A stretch of 64,000 bases of DNA, taken from Nitrospirota bacterium. Lineage in GTDB: Bacteria; Nitrospirota; Nitrospiria; JACQBZ01. Positions 54,932 through 63,482 of the stretch are shown here, piece after piece (the stretch's first letter is position 1; the number at the start of each line of letters is the position of its first letter). Made by a program: the position numbers and the translations under genes. The stretch lies in contig JACQCA010000039.1 in NCBI GenBank assembly GCA_016201865.1, forward strand, positions 36,193 through 100,192, read 5' to 3'. The notes under the pieces are model-generated. The model made no database searches. It saw nothing but the letters and a program-made list of their open reading frames with translations, and was not told the origin of the DNA.

Positions 54932-56935
54932 ATGAGCAACAAATTATTTTCGGGCAAATATGAAATCCAGGGGGAGATCGCCCGAGGCGGCATGGGGGTT
55001 ATTTACAAGGCGATCCACACGACACTGAACCGTCGTGTCGCCATCAAGGTTCTCCACCCCCAGTACAGCGGCGATTCAGCCTTTTTGAAACGTTTTCAAA
55101 GAGAAGCCCGGGCCATGGCCCGCTTGGATCATGAGAACATCATTCGGGTCTTTGATGTGGCGGAAGATCAGGGGTCTCAATATATTGTGATGGAATATTT
55201 TCAAGGGAAGGACCTCAAACAACTCATCCTGGAAAAAGGGAGATTTTTACCCGAGGACGCCCTGGCGTTTGCCGTGCAAGTGGCCAGCGCCCTATCCTAC
55301 GCCCATTCCCAGGGAATCGTCCATCGCGATATTAAGCCGGGAAATATCATGGTGGACGGTCGGGGGAGAGTGAAGATCGCCGATTTCGGCATTGCGGCCG
55401 CCACGGATGAAATCTCGGTCACCGCGACCGGCCAGATCATCGGAACTCCGGAATATATGTCGCCGGAACAGGCCCGGGGGGAACATCTGGACGGACGCAC
55501 CGATCTTTACTCCCTTGGAATGGTCATCTTCGAAATGCTGAACGGGCAGACCCCTTATCAAGGGATCTCCCGGATGGCCATTGTCGGTAAACTTCTTTAT
55601 GAAAAGGAAGAATTAACGCTTTCGTTCCCATCGGACACCCCTTTACCCGTTCAGGATTTTGTTCGCACCATTCTCAAGAAACAGCCCGGCCAAAGAATTC
55701 AGGATGCCGAGGCTGTCATCACCCAGATCAAGGCGCTTACCCCAAGCATCGGAGGGCTTCCGAGAACCGACCCGCCCGGCACGACCATCGGTTTACAAAA
55801 AGCCCCGGCGCCCCCGGAGGAGGAAGGCCCCACCGTGATGCTCCATGATGCGATGACCGGAACTCCGTCCCCGATCTCGAAGACTTCGACAGGCACACGG
55901 CCCGATTCTGCATCCGCCGCTCAACCCCTCTCTCGGCCAATTTTCGAACCCGTCTCGCCCCCGAAATCCGCCGTCACCCCGCCCCCGCTTCAACCGGTTG
56001 CCCCGCGGGTCAAACGACCGGGGTTAATTCCTTTCATCATCGGCGGTGCAGGGGTGATAATCCTGATCGGAGGTCTCCTCTATTTTCTTTCGTCCATCGG
56101 GTCGAAAACGTCCTCTCTTACCGTTTCTGATCAAAAGGAAGAAGAAGGCTCGATCCCGCTCACCAAGGTGCGGGAGATCCAGATCGCCGTCCGCGAGATG
56201 CAGGACCGGCTCTCCACAGCCCGCTCGGAAGCGGAGGGAGCCAACGCAAAGACACGGGCGCCGGAAATCTACCAACGGGCGTTGGATCAAGTTGCAAAAG
56301 GATCGCAGGCTCTTCAAGAAGGGGCCGGCCTTATCAACCAAAAACAGTATGAATCCGCAAGCACAAGTCTGCAGCAGGCCCTGGACCTTTTGAGTCAAGC
56401 CCGTGACGGTTTTGTCCGGGCCCGAGAAACGGCCTCCGCCAAGATCGCTGAGGAACAAACAATTAGGGCCGAGCAAGAAAAACTCAAAAAGGCTCGGGCC
56501 GAACAAGAACGGTTGAAAAAAACCAGGGCCGAGCAAGAAAAACTGAAAGAAACTCAGGCCGAACAAGAACGGTCAGCCAAGACCGGCGCCGACACCGGGA
56601 AGACTCAAACGACCCGGCCGGACATTGACGTGGTAGGCGAGATCCTGTCCAATTTTAAGAGAGCCTACGAAAACCACGATATGCGCGCCCTCGGCCAGAT
56701 CAGTGAAATGTCCGAAGGAAGGTTGCGATTTTTGCAGCAAATCTTCCGGGACTACTCCTCTATCACTATTTCAATTACGGACTTCTCGCTGACCGGTGAG
56801 TCGGCGTCCGCCGTGGTCTCAATTTCCCATCTGGCCGACAAGAGTGGAAACCGTGTGGTTCCCGGAGACGAATGGAAACGGGCCAAGGTAGTGATCAAGA
56901 AACAGCGGAATCAGTGGGGCAAGGTGATCTGGTGA
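54932..56935 (+). CDS. Membrane-anchored Hanks-type Ser/Thr protein kinase
   Basis: The protein has 667 residues. The kinase domain spans about 8-270: glycine loop GEIARGGMG, K39 in VAIKVL, HRD at 131-133, DFG at 151-153 and GTPEYMSPEQ. A Pro-rich linker, one membrane helix (about 369-388), a coiled coil with four 10-residue repeats (RAEQEKLKKA type) and a SnoaL/NTF2-like C-terminal domain follow. The ATG at 54932 fits the domain start; longer in-frame starts add unrelated residues. It is 4 nt from the FHA activator gene. Confidence 0.94.
   Translation: MSNKLFSGKYEIQGEIARGGMGVIYKAIHTTLNRRVAIKVLHPQYSGDSAFLKRFQREARAMARLDHENIIRVFDVAEDQGSQYIVMEYFQGKDLKQLILEKGRFLPEDALAFAVQVASALSYAHSQGIVHRDIKPGNIMVDGRGRVKIADFGIAAATDEISVTATGQIIGTPEYMSPEQARGEHLDGRTDLYSLGMVIFEMLNGQTPYQGISRMAIVGKLLYEKEELTLSFPSDTPLPVQDFVRTILKKQPGQRIQDAEAVITQIKALTPSIGGLPRTDPPGTTIGLQKAPAPPEEEGPTVMLHDAMTGTPSPISKTSTGTRPDSASAAQPLSRPIFEPVSPPKSAVTPPPLQPVAPRVKRPGLIPFIIGGAGVIILIGGLLYFLSSIGSKTSSLTVSDQKEEEGSIPLTKVREIQIAVREMQDRLSTARSEAEGANAKTRAPEIYQRALDQVAKGSQALQEGAGLINQKQYESASTSLQQALDLLSQARDGFVRARETASAKIAEEQTIRAEQEKLKKARAEQERLKKTRAEQEKLKETQAEQERSAKTGADTGKTQTTRPDIDVVGEILSNFKRAYENHDMRALGQISEMSEGRLRFLQQIFRDYSSITISITDFSLTGESASAVVSISHLADKSGNRVVPGDEWKRAKVVIKKQRNQWGKVIW
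56464..56583 (+). repeat. Four tandem 30-bp coding repeats in the kinase
   Basis: Four units encode RAEQEKLKKA, RAEQERLKKT, RAEQEKLKET and QAEQERSAKT, making a charged coiled-coil neck after the membrane helix. Near-identity at the DNA level suggests a length-variable tract. Confidence 0.75.
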
Positions 56936-56939
56936 GGCA

Positions 56940-58292
56940 ATGATGGAGTTGCGGGTTTTTCTCGATAAGAAAATGATTCAACGGACCGTTGTCTCCAAGG
57001 GCCAGATCACCATCGGTCGATCGGCGGATAACGATCTGGTCCTGCGGAATGAGCATGTCTCTCGTCTGCATGTCATTATCGAGCAGGACGGGGATCATTT
57101 CCGGCTTGAAGACCGGAGTTCGAATGGAGTCCTCCTGGACGGCCAACGGGTCTCGCAACCCGTTCCCCTTCCCTCCCGGTGCCGGCTGGAGATCTATCCT
57201 TTTGCGATTGATTGTCTTCGTCAACAGGAAGACCGGACCGTGCCGATCCCTAAAAAGGATATCCCGGCGCCCTCCGGCGCGACCGCCGCCCTTACAGGAC
57301 ATCCCCGGCCGGACACGATCACCTATCATTACGGCAACCTTGTGGGCGAGAGCCTTCAGATGCACCAGGTCTACCGGCTGATCGACGACGTGTCAAACAG
57401 CCCGGTCACCGTTCTGATTCGAGGAGAGCATGGAACGGGAAAGGAACTGGCGGCTTGGGCCATCCACGAGACCGGCCCGCGCAGGGGAAAACCCTTTATC
57501 GCCGTCAACTGCGCTGCGATTCCCTTGGATTTGATTGAGAGCGAGCTGTTCGGATATGAAAAGGGGGCCTTCACCGGGGCCCAAACGGCCAAAAAAGGAA
57601 AGGTGGAAGAGGCGGATAAAGGGACCCTGTTTTTAGATGAGATCGGCGAGTTAAGCCAGGCCGCGCAGGCCAAGCTGCTGCGCTTCCTGCAGAGCAGGGT
57701 TATCATGCGCCTGGGAAGCGCGCGAGAGATTCCGGTCGATGTCCGGGTGATTTCAGCGACCAACAAGGACTTGGAACGCGCCGTCCAGGAAGAAGACTTT
57801 CGAGCCGATCTCTATTATCGTATCAAGGTTGTCCAGATCCTCCTCCCCCCCCTCCGGGAACGTCCGGATGACATCCCTTTCATCGCCAACCATTTCCTGA
57901 ATAAACTGACCCGGGAGCAGGGACTCTCCGCCGAACCCGTACTGACCGCCGAGGCCATGAATCGGCTCAAAACCGCCCGATGGCCTGGAAATGTCCGCCA
58001 ACTTGAAAATGTCCTTTACAGCGCCGTCATCCGTTCACGTCCCCCTTATGTCTTAGATGAACGGATCCTCCTGGCCGACTCCCCAACCTGGACAGGCACT
58101 CAAGAGGCCGAGCCGGAAGCCCCGATCGATACCGTCACCAAACAGCTTCTGCTCCAAGTTCTCAAGCAGACACAATGGGACACCGCTAAGGCTGCGGAAA
58201 TCCTGAAAGTCAGCCGGGGAACTATTTATTACAAGATGAAGAAATATTCCATTGATGTTCGGGAGGCCTCTCGGCGTGGAATAAAGTTATAA
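56940..58292 (+). CDS. FHA domain sigma-54-dependent transcriptional activator
   Basis: The protein has 450 residues. The N-terminal FHA domain has GRSADNDLVL, SRLH (41-44) and SSNG (60-63) and would read phosphothreonine. The AAA+ domain has Walker A GEHGTGKE (162-169, His replacing Ser), GAFTGA (209-214), FLDEIGE and WPGNVRQLENV. A Fis-type helix-turn-helix closes the protein (DTAKAAEILKVSRGTIYYKMK). Coupling with the adjacent kinase gives a phospho-switch for sigma-54 promoters. Confidence 0.95.
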   Translation: MMELRVFLDKKMIQRTVVSKGQITIGRSADNDLVLRNEHVSRLHVIIEQDGDHFRLEDRSSNGVLLDGQRVSQPVPLPSRCRLEIYPFAIDCLRQQEDRTVPIPKKDIPAPSGATAALTGHPRPDTITYHYGNLVGESLQMHQVYRLIDDVSNSPVTVLIRGEHGTGKELAAWAIHETGPRRGKPFIAVNCAAIPLDLIESELFGYEKGAFTGAQTAKKGKVEEADKGTLFLDEIGELSQAAQAKLLRFLQSRVIMRLGSAREIPVDVRVISATNKDLERAVQEEDFRADLYYRIKVVQILLPPLRERPDDIPFIANHFLNKLTREQGLSAEPVLTAEAMNRLKTARWPGNVRQLENVLYSAVIRSRPPYVLDERILLADSPTWTGTQEAEPEAPIDTVTKQLLLQVLKQTQWDTAKAAEILKVSRGTIYYKMKKYSIDVREASRRGIKL

Positions 58293-58327
58293 ACCTTCGG
58301 CTGAATTTTAAAAGAACTTAAAAAATT

Positions 58328-58344
58328 TTGAAACCGGCTTTCAA
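58328..58344 (+). promoter_or_regulatory. Candidate enhancer palindrome upstream of the 58478 sigma-54 promoter
   Basis: The inverted repeat TTGAAACCGGCTTTCAA has 6-bp arms. A further half-site TTTTGAAA follows at about 58347. It is centred about 140 bp upstream of the -24 box, within usual enhancer range, and just after the FHA activator gene. Confidence 0.5.
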
Positions 58345-58477
58345 GATTTTGAAATGCGTCGCGCCGGATCGAATCGCTCTCCTGCCTGAAAAAATAATAC
58401 GCAATAACATCGATTCTTTTAATTTACATTGAGTTATATGGAAGATGTCCACACAAGATCATGGACATATTAAAACC

Positions 58478-58493
58478 TGGCATACCGATTGCA
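58478..58493 (+). promoter_or_regulatory. Sigma-54 promoter upstream of the secreted protein/PP2C genes
   Basis: TGGCATACCGATTGCA matches TGGCAYRNNNNTTGCW at every specified base with 10 nt between GG and GC. It is almost identical to the promoter at 44834-44819. Initiation near 58504 would give a leader of only a few bases before the ATG at 58507. Confidence 0.82.
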
Positions 58494-58506
58494 CATTATA
58501 TAGATC

Positions 58507-59034
58507 ATGAATTATCCGGCGCATTACATAAAAATTTTTCTATTCAGCGTCTTCATTCTGAGCGGCGCGCATGGAACGATTTGGGCCGCTTCCCTGGACT
58601 TCGGTTGGGGCCGCCCCATTGATTTGAAACAGAAAACCGACGTTAACAAATCTTATCTGGCCTGGCCGATCCAGATCACCAACAGCACGGGTAAGAGGGT
58701 GGTGCCCAACCTGGATGTGGTGGCCGTCACCAATACCGGGAAACAGTACGCTCCCCTTTCCACCGTAAAGGTTGACGCGCCCTCGCCCCATGGGGATTTC
58801 TTGAGCATTTCCGCGCTCCATAGCAATATTTTCCCCTCAGCCACCCGCAGCACTATTGCTGTCTTTGAAAATATGGACCCCAAGGCCGGCGTGATCCATT
58901 TCTATGTGGGCGGACTGGTCTTGCCCGAACCATCCGGTGACCCGCCTCAGGCGGGGAGCACGACCTATCTTCGGATTACCTATAAAAGGTCCCAAACCGG
59001 ATGGGAATGGGAAGGAACAAGTGTTCTAAAATAA
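58507..59034 (+). CDS. Exported protein under sigma-54 control, function unknown
   Basis: The protein has 175 residues. The signal peptide ends near GTIWAAS; the mature part is beta-rich with no recognised family (LDFGWGRPIDLKQKTDVNK, YLAWPIQITNSTGKRVVPNL). It lies between the FHA activator and the PP2C phosphatase. No in-frame ATG, GTG or TTG suitable as a later start before the signal peptide was seen. Confidence 0.75.
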   Translation: MNYPAHYIKIFLFSVFILSGAHGTIWAASLDFGWGRPIDLKQKTDVNKSYLAWPIQITNSTGKRVVPNLDVVAVTNTGKQYAPLSTVKVDAPSPHGDFLSISALHSNIFPSATRSTIAVFENMDPKAGVIHFYVGGLVLPEPSGDPPQAGSTTYLRITYKRSQTGWEWEGTSVLK

Positions 59035-59050
59035 TAAGGAATTTAAAAAT

Positions 59051-59791
59051 ATGCGCAAGAGGCCTCAAAGCCATGGACTGACCCATGTGGGAATGAAGCG
59101 CAGTCACAACGAGGACACCATCTTTTTCTCAGACGACTTGGGTCTTTATCTGGTGGCCGATGGAATGGGCGGACATGCACAGGGAGAGGTGGCAAGCGCA
59201 CTGGCTGTGGAGACCATCACGGAATGGTTCTCATCCCCAAATCAGGCGCCGTCCCCTTCCTTCTTAAAGGAAGCCCTCAAACATGCCAATCATCGCATCT
59301 ACCAATACGCCAGGGAGAAGATGGAATCCCAGATGGAGGAAGGCACCTTGATGGCCGGCATGGGAACGACGGTGGTGGCGCTCCAGATTAACCATGAGGC
59401 GGCTTCAATCGCCCATGCGGGGGACAGCCGCGCCTACCGGATGCGGGACTCTCACCTGGAGGTTCTTACCCAGGACCACTCCCTGGTCGCGAGGGCTGCC
59501 GCAGAACGCAACATCCCCCATATCCCGGTCCGGACAGGATTTAAGAACATTATCACCCGGGCCCTGGGCATAGAACCCGATGTCGAGGTGGATATCCGTG
59601 AAGAGACACTCCAGCCGGGTGACCTTTTTCTCCTTTGCAGCGATGGACTGACCAACATGGTGCCCGAAGAACGTATCCAGGAGATCCTGAATTCGGGCCT
59701 CCAGCTCCAATCTGTCTGCCGGGCCTTAGTGGACGAGGCCAATCTGAATGGGGGCAGGGATAACATTTCCTGTGTCCTGGTCCGGATTTGA
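59051..59791 (+). CDS. PP2C-family Ser/Thr protein phosphatase (Stp1/PrpC-like)
   Basis: The protein has 246 residues. Metal-binding motifs are HNEDTIFF, VADGMGGH, the central AHAGDSRAYRM, SLVARAAAE, LCSDGLTNMV and the late GGRDNIS. It would dephosphorylate targets of the kinase at 54932. It lies 16 nt after the secreted protein gene, likely in the same sigma-54 transcript. Confidence 0.95.
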   Translation: MRKRPQSHGLTHVGMKRSHNEDTIFFSDDLGLYLVADGMGGHAQGEVASALAVETITEWFSSPNQAPSPSFLKEALKHANHRIYQYAREKMESQMEEGTLMAGMGTTVVALQINHEAASIAHAGDSRAYRMRDSHLEVLTQDHSLVARAAAERNIPHIPVRTGFKNIITRALGIEPDVEVDIREETLQPGDLFLLCSDGLTNMVPEERIQEILNSGLQLQSVCRALVDEANLNGGRDNISCVLVRI

Positions 59792-59803
59792 GTCACTTTT
59801 TAA

Positions 59804-59832
59804 TTGACTTCATAAAAATTTTTAGCTATGGT
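59804..59832 (+). promoter_or_regulatory. Likely sigma-70 promoter for the 59901 gene
   Basis: TTGACT and TATGGT are separated by 17 nt. Transcription would start near 59839, just before the direct repeats. Confidence 0.5.
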
Positions 59833-59841
59833 GTGCTCATA

Positions 59842-59863
59842 TTAGACTCATGTTAGACTCATG
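59842..59863 (+). repeat. Tandem 11-bp direct repeat in a leader region
   Basis: TTAGACTCATG occurs twice without spacer, one helical turn apart, downstream of the predicted start of transcription of the 59901 gene. It may be an operator for a regulator binding as a head-to-tail dimer. Confidence 0.6.
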
Positions 59864-59900
59864 ACACCACCCCATTGAACAAACGATTATAGAGCAGACT

Positions 59901-60572
59901 ATGAACAGAAAAGCCCTTCTTCTTTCTTTCGTCGCTTTCTATACCTTCCTTTTTCTTCCCTTCCTCCCGCTCTGGGCCGAGGAGATTCAGCTCCCTTCCA
60001 ACGCGGATCGGACCGCCCCGGTGGTCCAACACGAACCTCCAGGTCAGTCGGCTCCTTCGGCAAAGGACCTGGTGATCCAGGCCACCATCACCGACAATGT
60101 GGCGGTCAAGGAAGCCTTCCTCTTTTACCGGCCCCTGGGAAACACGGAATATTTCAGCATCAATATGAACCCCGTCGGAAACAATCTCTACGCCGCGACC
60201 ATCCCGAAGGAGGACGTCCAGGAGCCCGGGATCGAGTATTATATCCAGGCCGCGGATCCGTCCGGCAATACGGTGCTGCGAGGATTTTCGTTCTCCCCGC
60301 TCATGATCACCGTCGCCCCGGTTCTTCCTGCGCCCAAGGGAGGGAACGAGCCGGCGGCCGTGGCCCCTGCCCCTTCGTCTCAAGAACCGCTGGCCCTTAA
60401 GACGGAGGCGCCCGCAACATCGCCCTGGTATAAGAAATGGTGGGTCTGGGCCATCGCGGCCGGGGTCGTGGTCATCGCCGCGGCCGCGGGTGGAGGCGGA
60501 GGGGGCGGTGGCGGAGGCGGGAGTCCAGGTCCCAGTACCGGCTCCGCGACTGTGTCAGGGCCGATTCCCTGA
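59901..60572 (+). CDS. Membrane-anchored exported protein with Gly-rich C-terminus
   Basis: The protein has 223 residues. A signal peptide (to LWAEE) precedes an Ig/FN3-like domain of the type VIQATITDNVAVKEAFLFYR, IEYYIQAADPSGN. A Pro/Ala linker, a membrane helix after WYKKWWVW and a run of eleven Gly residues follow. This layout recurs in exported proteins of unknown role. Function is unknown. Confidence 0.75.
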   Translation: MNRKALLLSFVAFYTFLFLPFLPLWAEEIQLPSNADRTAPVVQHEPPGQSAPSAKDLVIQATITDNVAVKEAFLFYRPLGNTEYFSINMNPVGNNLYAATIPKEDVQEPGIEYYIQAADPSGNTVLRGFSFSPLMITVAPVLPAPKGGNEPAAVAPAPSSQEPLALKTEAPATSPWYKKWWVWAIAAGVVVIAAAAGGGGGGGGGGGSPGPSTGSATVSGPIP

Positions 60573-60636
60573 AAAACGAAAAGGGTGAATGGAAGAAAAG
60601 CGTTTCAATGATTATCAAACCGCAGGGACAGCCCCG

Positions 60637-61263
60637 ATGAAACTCGTTCAACAGACAACGGTTGGTCTTTTATGGGCCTTCCTCCTCTTTCTCACCGCTT
60701 GCGCCCAAGGGGGCGATCCGCAGCCGGGGGGCCAGGGGATTGCATCCGGAAACGATTTTTCCGTTCCCCTTCCGCTTCGACTTCAGATAATCGTGACCGG
60801 TACCCTCACCGCCGAAATCGTGGTCGATGGGGGAACGCCGGCCCCGTTGACCGTCTCCGCAACCAGTGTGACCGGGACGATCAACAATCTCTCCGTCGGG
60901 AGCCATACCTTCGTCATTAATTACTTTGTCAATGGCGTCATCGTGGCGACCGCGAACACAAACGCAACTATTACGGCGGGAGGAACCACGGCGATCACCT
61001 TCGCCTCGAACGCCATTACCTATCCCGACTCCGACGGCGACGGCTTCACCAACCTGGCCGAAGTCGAGATCGGCACCGACTGGAAGAATGCGGCCTCTCT
61101 TCCCCCCGGCGAGGGGCCAAGACACTCAACAAATTATGCCATGAATGACGTGATGGGAATCCCGCCGGCAGTGGGAGACGCATCTTCTTCCTCGTACAAG
61201 GCCACGAGCGTGACGTCGTCGTTGGGCCGATCTACGAGCGCTAATTACATATTGGGACCATAA
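60637..61263 (+). CDS. Lipoprotein with a Ca-binding-like DxDxDG segment
   Basis: The protein has about 208 residues. The lipobox is LTAC. A beta-sandwich with PLTVSATSVTGTINNLSVG is followed by PDSDGDGFTNLAEVEIGTD, a dockerin/TSP3-like calcium motif also seen in the 5149-7299 protein. The last 40 residues (TSVTSSLGRSTSANYILGP) resemble ends of secreted surface proteins. The ATG at 60637 was preferred over 60589 because it begins the signal peptide. Confidence 0.78.
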   Translation: MKLVQQTTVGLLWAFLLFLTACAQGGDPQPGGQGIASGNDFSVPLPLRLQIIVTGTLTAEIVVDGGTPAPLTVSATSVTGTINNLSVGSHTFVINYFVNGVIVATANTNATITAGGTTAITFASNAITYPDSDGDGFTNLAEVEIGTDWKNAASLPPGEGPRHSTNYAMNDVMGIPPAVGDASSSSYKATSVTSSLGRSTSANYILGP

Positions 61264-61281
61264 ATTTAAACAGGGAACACC

Positions 61282-61992
61282 GTGAAACACCGCATGCCCC
61301 TTTTTTTTCTCTTCGCATTCATTCTGGTCCTCTCGCAGAGAGAGGTCTCGGCACAGTCGTCAATTCCACTCATGATCCCCCACAGCGGAACGGTCTCGGT
61401 AGGCGGAACGCTCTTCAACGGAAACGGCCTCTTCAAGTTCGCCATCGTCAATAAAGACTGCACTCAAAACATAGCAGCGACCTGCGCAACCTTATGGTCC
61501 AATGACAACACGTTAGGCGCAGGCGTCGAGCCGGCTGCGGCCGTCACAATCCCGGTAACGAACGGCGCCTTCACGGTAAAGTTGGGAGACACCGGCCTCA
61601 CCAACATGCTGGATATTCCGACCACCGTTTTCAACAACGCCGAAACATATCTGAGAATCTGGTTCAACGACGGCGCCACCGGCTCGCAGCAACTCTCCCC
61701 CGATCGACAGTTGGTCAGCGTGCCGTATGCGTATCAGGCCGAGGTAGCCAATTCAGTTACGGCCACAGCGGCTCCTAATTTAGCTGGTCTATCTGTGGAT
61801 ACCTCCACCCTGGTAGTGGATGCCCCCAATGATCGCGTCGGCATCGGGACGACGACGCCGGGAGAAAAGTTGACAGTAGTTGGTTCTGGAAATACCAGCG
61901 CAACGTCAGCTTTTAGTGCAAGGAAATTGTCTATACCGCTCTCGAAGGGCCGGAGGCTGGGACATATACACGGGGGACTTCCCAGCTACTGA
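61282..61992 (+). CDS. Exported protein, frameshifted before its C-terminal domain
   Basis: A signal peptide (to VSAQS) and a domain from LMIPHSGTVSVGG to SPDRQLVSVPYAYQAE are shared with the 62364 gene. A phage-fibre-like motif VGIGTTTPGEKLTV follows. After TSATSAFSAR the frame departs, and the expected C-terminal domain continues in another frame from about 61923. The natural protein would have about 318 residues. Confidence 0.78.
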   Translation: MKHRMPLFFLFAFILVLSQREVSAQSSIPLMIPHSGTVSVGGTLFNGNGLFKFAIVNKDCTQNIAATCATLWSNDNTLGAGVEPAAAVTIPVTNGAFTVKLGDTGLTNMLDIPTTVFNNAETYLRIWFNDGATGSQQLSPDRQLVSVPYAYQAEVANSVTATAAPNLAGLSVDTSTLVVDAPNDRVGIGTTTPGEKLTVVGSGNTSATSAFSARKLSIPLSKGRRLGHIHGGLPSY

Positions 61993-62240
61993 ATGGAGAA
62001 GCAGTCATTGACCTTCCCGAGCACTTTGCTCTCGTGACGGTTACTGATGGGATAACAGTGCAGCTGACGCCATTGGAGGAATGTAACGGCCTCTTCGTTA
62101 TAGAAAAATCTCCGAGACAAATTATCGTGAAGGAGCTGATGAAGGGAACGACCAACGCACGTTTTGATTACCTCGTACAAGGGGTCCGAGCGGGCTATGA
62201 GCACCAGGAAGTGGTCAGGGAAAAAATCACCCTCCGTTAA
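61923..62240 (+). pseudogene. Out-of-frame C-terminal domain of the 61282 gene
   Basis: Translation gives EIVYTALEGPEAGTYTRGTS, LINGEAVIDLPEHFALV-like residues (here LLNGEAVIDLPEHFALV), LEECNGLFVIEKSPRQIIVKE and FDYLVQGVRAGYEHQEVVRE. This is the well-known C-terminal domain that follows VGIGTTTP-type segments in secreted and fibre-like proteins. It lacks its own start. A single-base indel near 61915-61925 would restore one ORF. Confidence 0.75.
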
Positions 62241-62311
62241 CAGCCACCGAGAAAAGTAAAATGAGCCGTTTGCCGTTTGGGTCAGCACCTTGATAGTAGA
62301 AATTAGGAGTA

Positions 62312-62342
62312 TGAAGGGGTCGAGTCTGCTCTTGGCTCATCT
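62312..62342 (+). repeat. Short intergenic repeat, copy 1
   Basis: TGAAGGGGTCGAGTCTGCTC continues TTGGCTCATCT. The same element is found at 63259 and 63852. This copy lacks the GAGCC that completes the terminal palindrome of the others. It lies 21 nt before the 62364 start. Confidence 0.75.
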
Positions 62343-62363
62343 AACGAAAAATAGGGGGACGCC

Positions 62364-63245
62364 ATGAAACGTCAGAGATCGCTTTTATTTCTCCTCGCAC
62401 TCATTCTGATCCTCTCGCAGAGAGAGGTCTCGGCGCAGTCGTCAATTCCACTCATGATCCCCCACAGCGGCACGGTCACGGTAGGCGGAACGCCCTTCAA
62501 CGGCAACGGCTTCTTTAAGTTCGCCATCGTTAATAAAGATTGCACCTTGTCCCCCGTGGGCGCGGCCTGCGCAACGTTATGGTCCAATGACAACACATTA
62601 GGCGCAGGCGTCGAGCCAGCCTTGGCCGTCAAGATCCCGGTGACGAACGGCGCCTTCACGGTGAAGTTAGGAGACACCGCCCTCACCAACATGCTGGCCC
62701 TACCAGCCGCCACCGACCCTCCCCCCGCCGAAGCATATCTGAGAATCTGGTTCAACGACGGCGCAACCGGATCGCAGCAACTCTCCCCCGACCGCCAACT
62801 GGTCAGCGTGCTGTATGCCTACCACTCGGAGACAGCCAGTTTGGTCGCAGGCACTCTTCTGGACCAATTTGTTGCAAACATAGCCGCTCCCAATGCCACT
62901 TCAGGATACGTCAGTATATCCAGCAATTATATTCCCCCTGTCAACGCGCGGGCTTTTATATGGGCGCGTTGTTCTTACGATGGCAGTGCGGCTGGTCAAA
63001 ATGTATATTTCAGGGTGGCCTTCCGCAGTCCTACAGGTACCGGGGCAATTACGATAGGAAATTCCTTTTATCTCGATGTTCATACTGCAGCAGCAAATAC
63101 GTCAGTGATGGCCGTAAATTTTGATTTTTTCAATCTGACTGCAGGACAGAGCTACGATTTTGGCGTGAATTTCATTTCCCCTAGCCCAACTGGAGGAATA
63201 CAAACTGACTACTGTACGAATATGGTCATGATATATCGGCAATAA
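62364..63245 (+). CDS. Exported protein, tandem paralogue of the 61282 gene with a different C-terminal domain
   Basis: The protein has 293 residues. A signal peptide and the first 155 residues are near-identical to the 61282 product at protein and DNA level. From about residue 160 it has an unrelated beta-rich domain (YVSISSNYIPPVNARAFIWARC, FDFFNLTAGQSYDFGVNF). This is the signature of C-terminal domain exchange after duplication. Function is unknown; surface location is likely. Confidence 0.78.
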   Translation: MKRQRSLLFLLALILILSQREVSAQSSIPLMIPHSGTVTVGGTPFNGNGFFKFAIVNKDCTLSPVGAACATLWSNDNTLGAGVEPALAVKIPVTNGAFTVKLGDTALTNMLALPAATDPPPAEAYLRIWFNDGATGSQQLSPDRQLVSVLYAYHSETASLVAGTLLDQFVANIAAPNATSGYVSISSNYIPPVNARAFIWARCSYDGSAAGQNVYFRVAFRSPTGTGAITIGNSFYLDVHTAAANTSVMAVNFDFFNLTAGQSYDFGVNFISPSPTGGIQTDYCTNMVMIYRQ

Positions 63246-63258
63246 TTTCTCCAAGCCC

Positions 63259-63300
63259 TCTGTGAAGGGGTCGAGTCTGCTCTTGGCTCATCTGAGCCGC
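63259..63300 (+). repeat. Short intergenic repeat, copy 2
   Basis: This is the same element as at 62312 and 63852, ending in the palindrome GGCTCATCTGAGCC. It lies 13 nt after the stop of the 62364 gene. The rest of 63246-63482 holds no gene that I can support. Confidence 0.75.
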
Positions 63301-63482
63301 ATCGATAATCATGCCTCGCAATAATCCATTAATCGGATCCATGCGTCGGAGACCTGCACGCCGTAGCCTGCGCCCCCGCCTCCGGCGGCGGCCCCGACAT
63401 CCCGTGACAAGACGCTGCTATCGGGCTGCCGAGTCTTGGTCTGGCTTGACAACTTTAACCCGGAGGGATATAGTGTTTTTAA

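Noticed and set aside
54932..59791. Type VI secretion-associated phospho-pathway (PpkA/Fha/PppA)
   Set aside because: No tss genes are in view, and the FHA protein is a sigma-54 activator, unlike the T6SS Fha scaffold.
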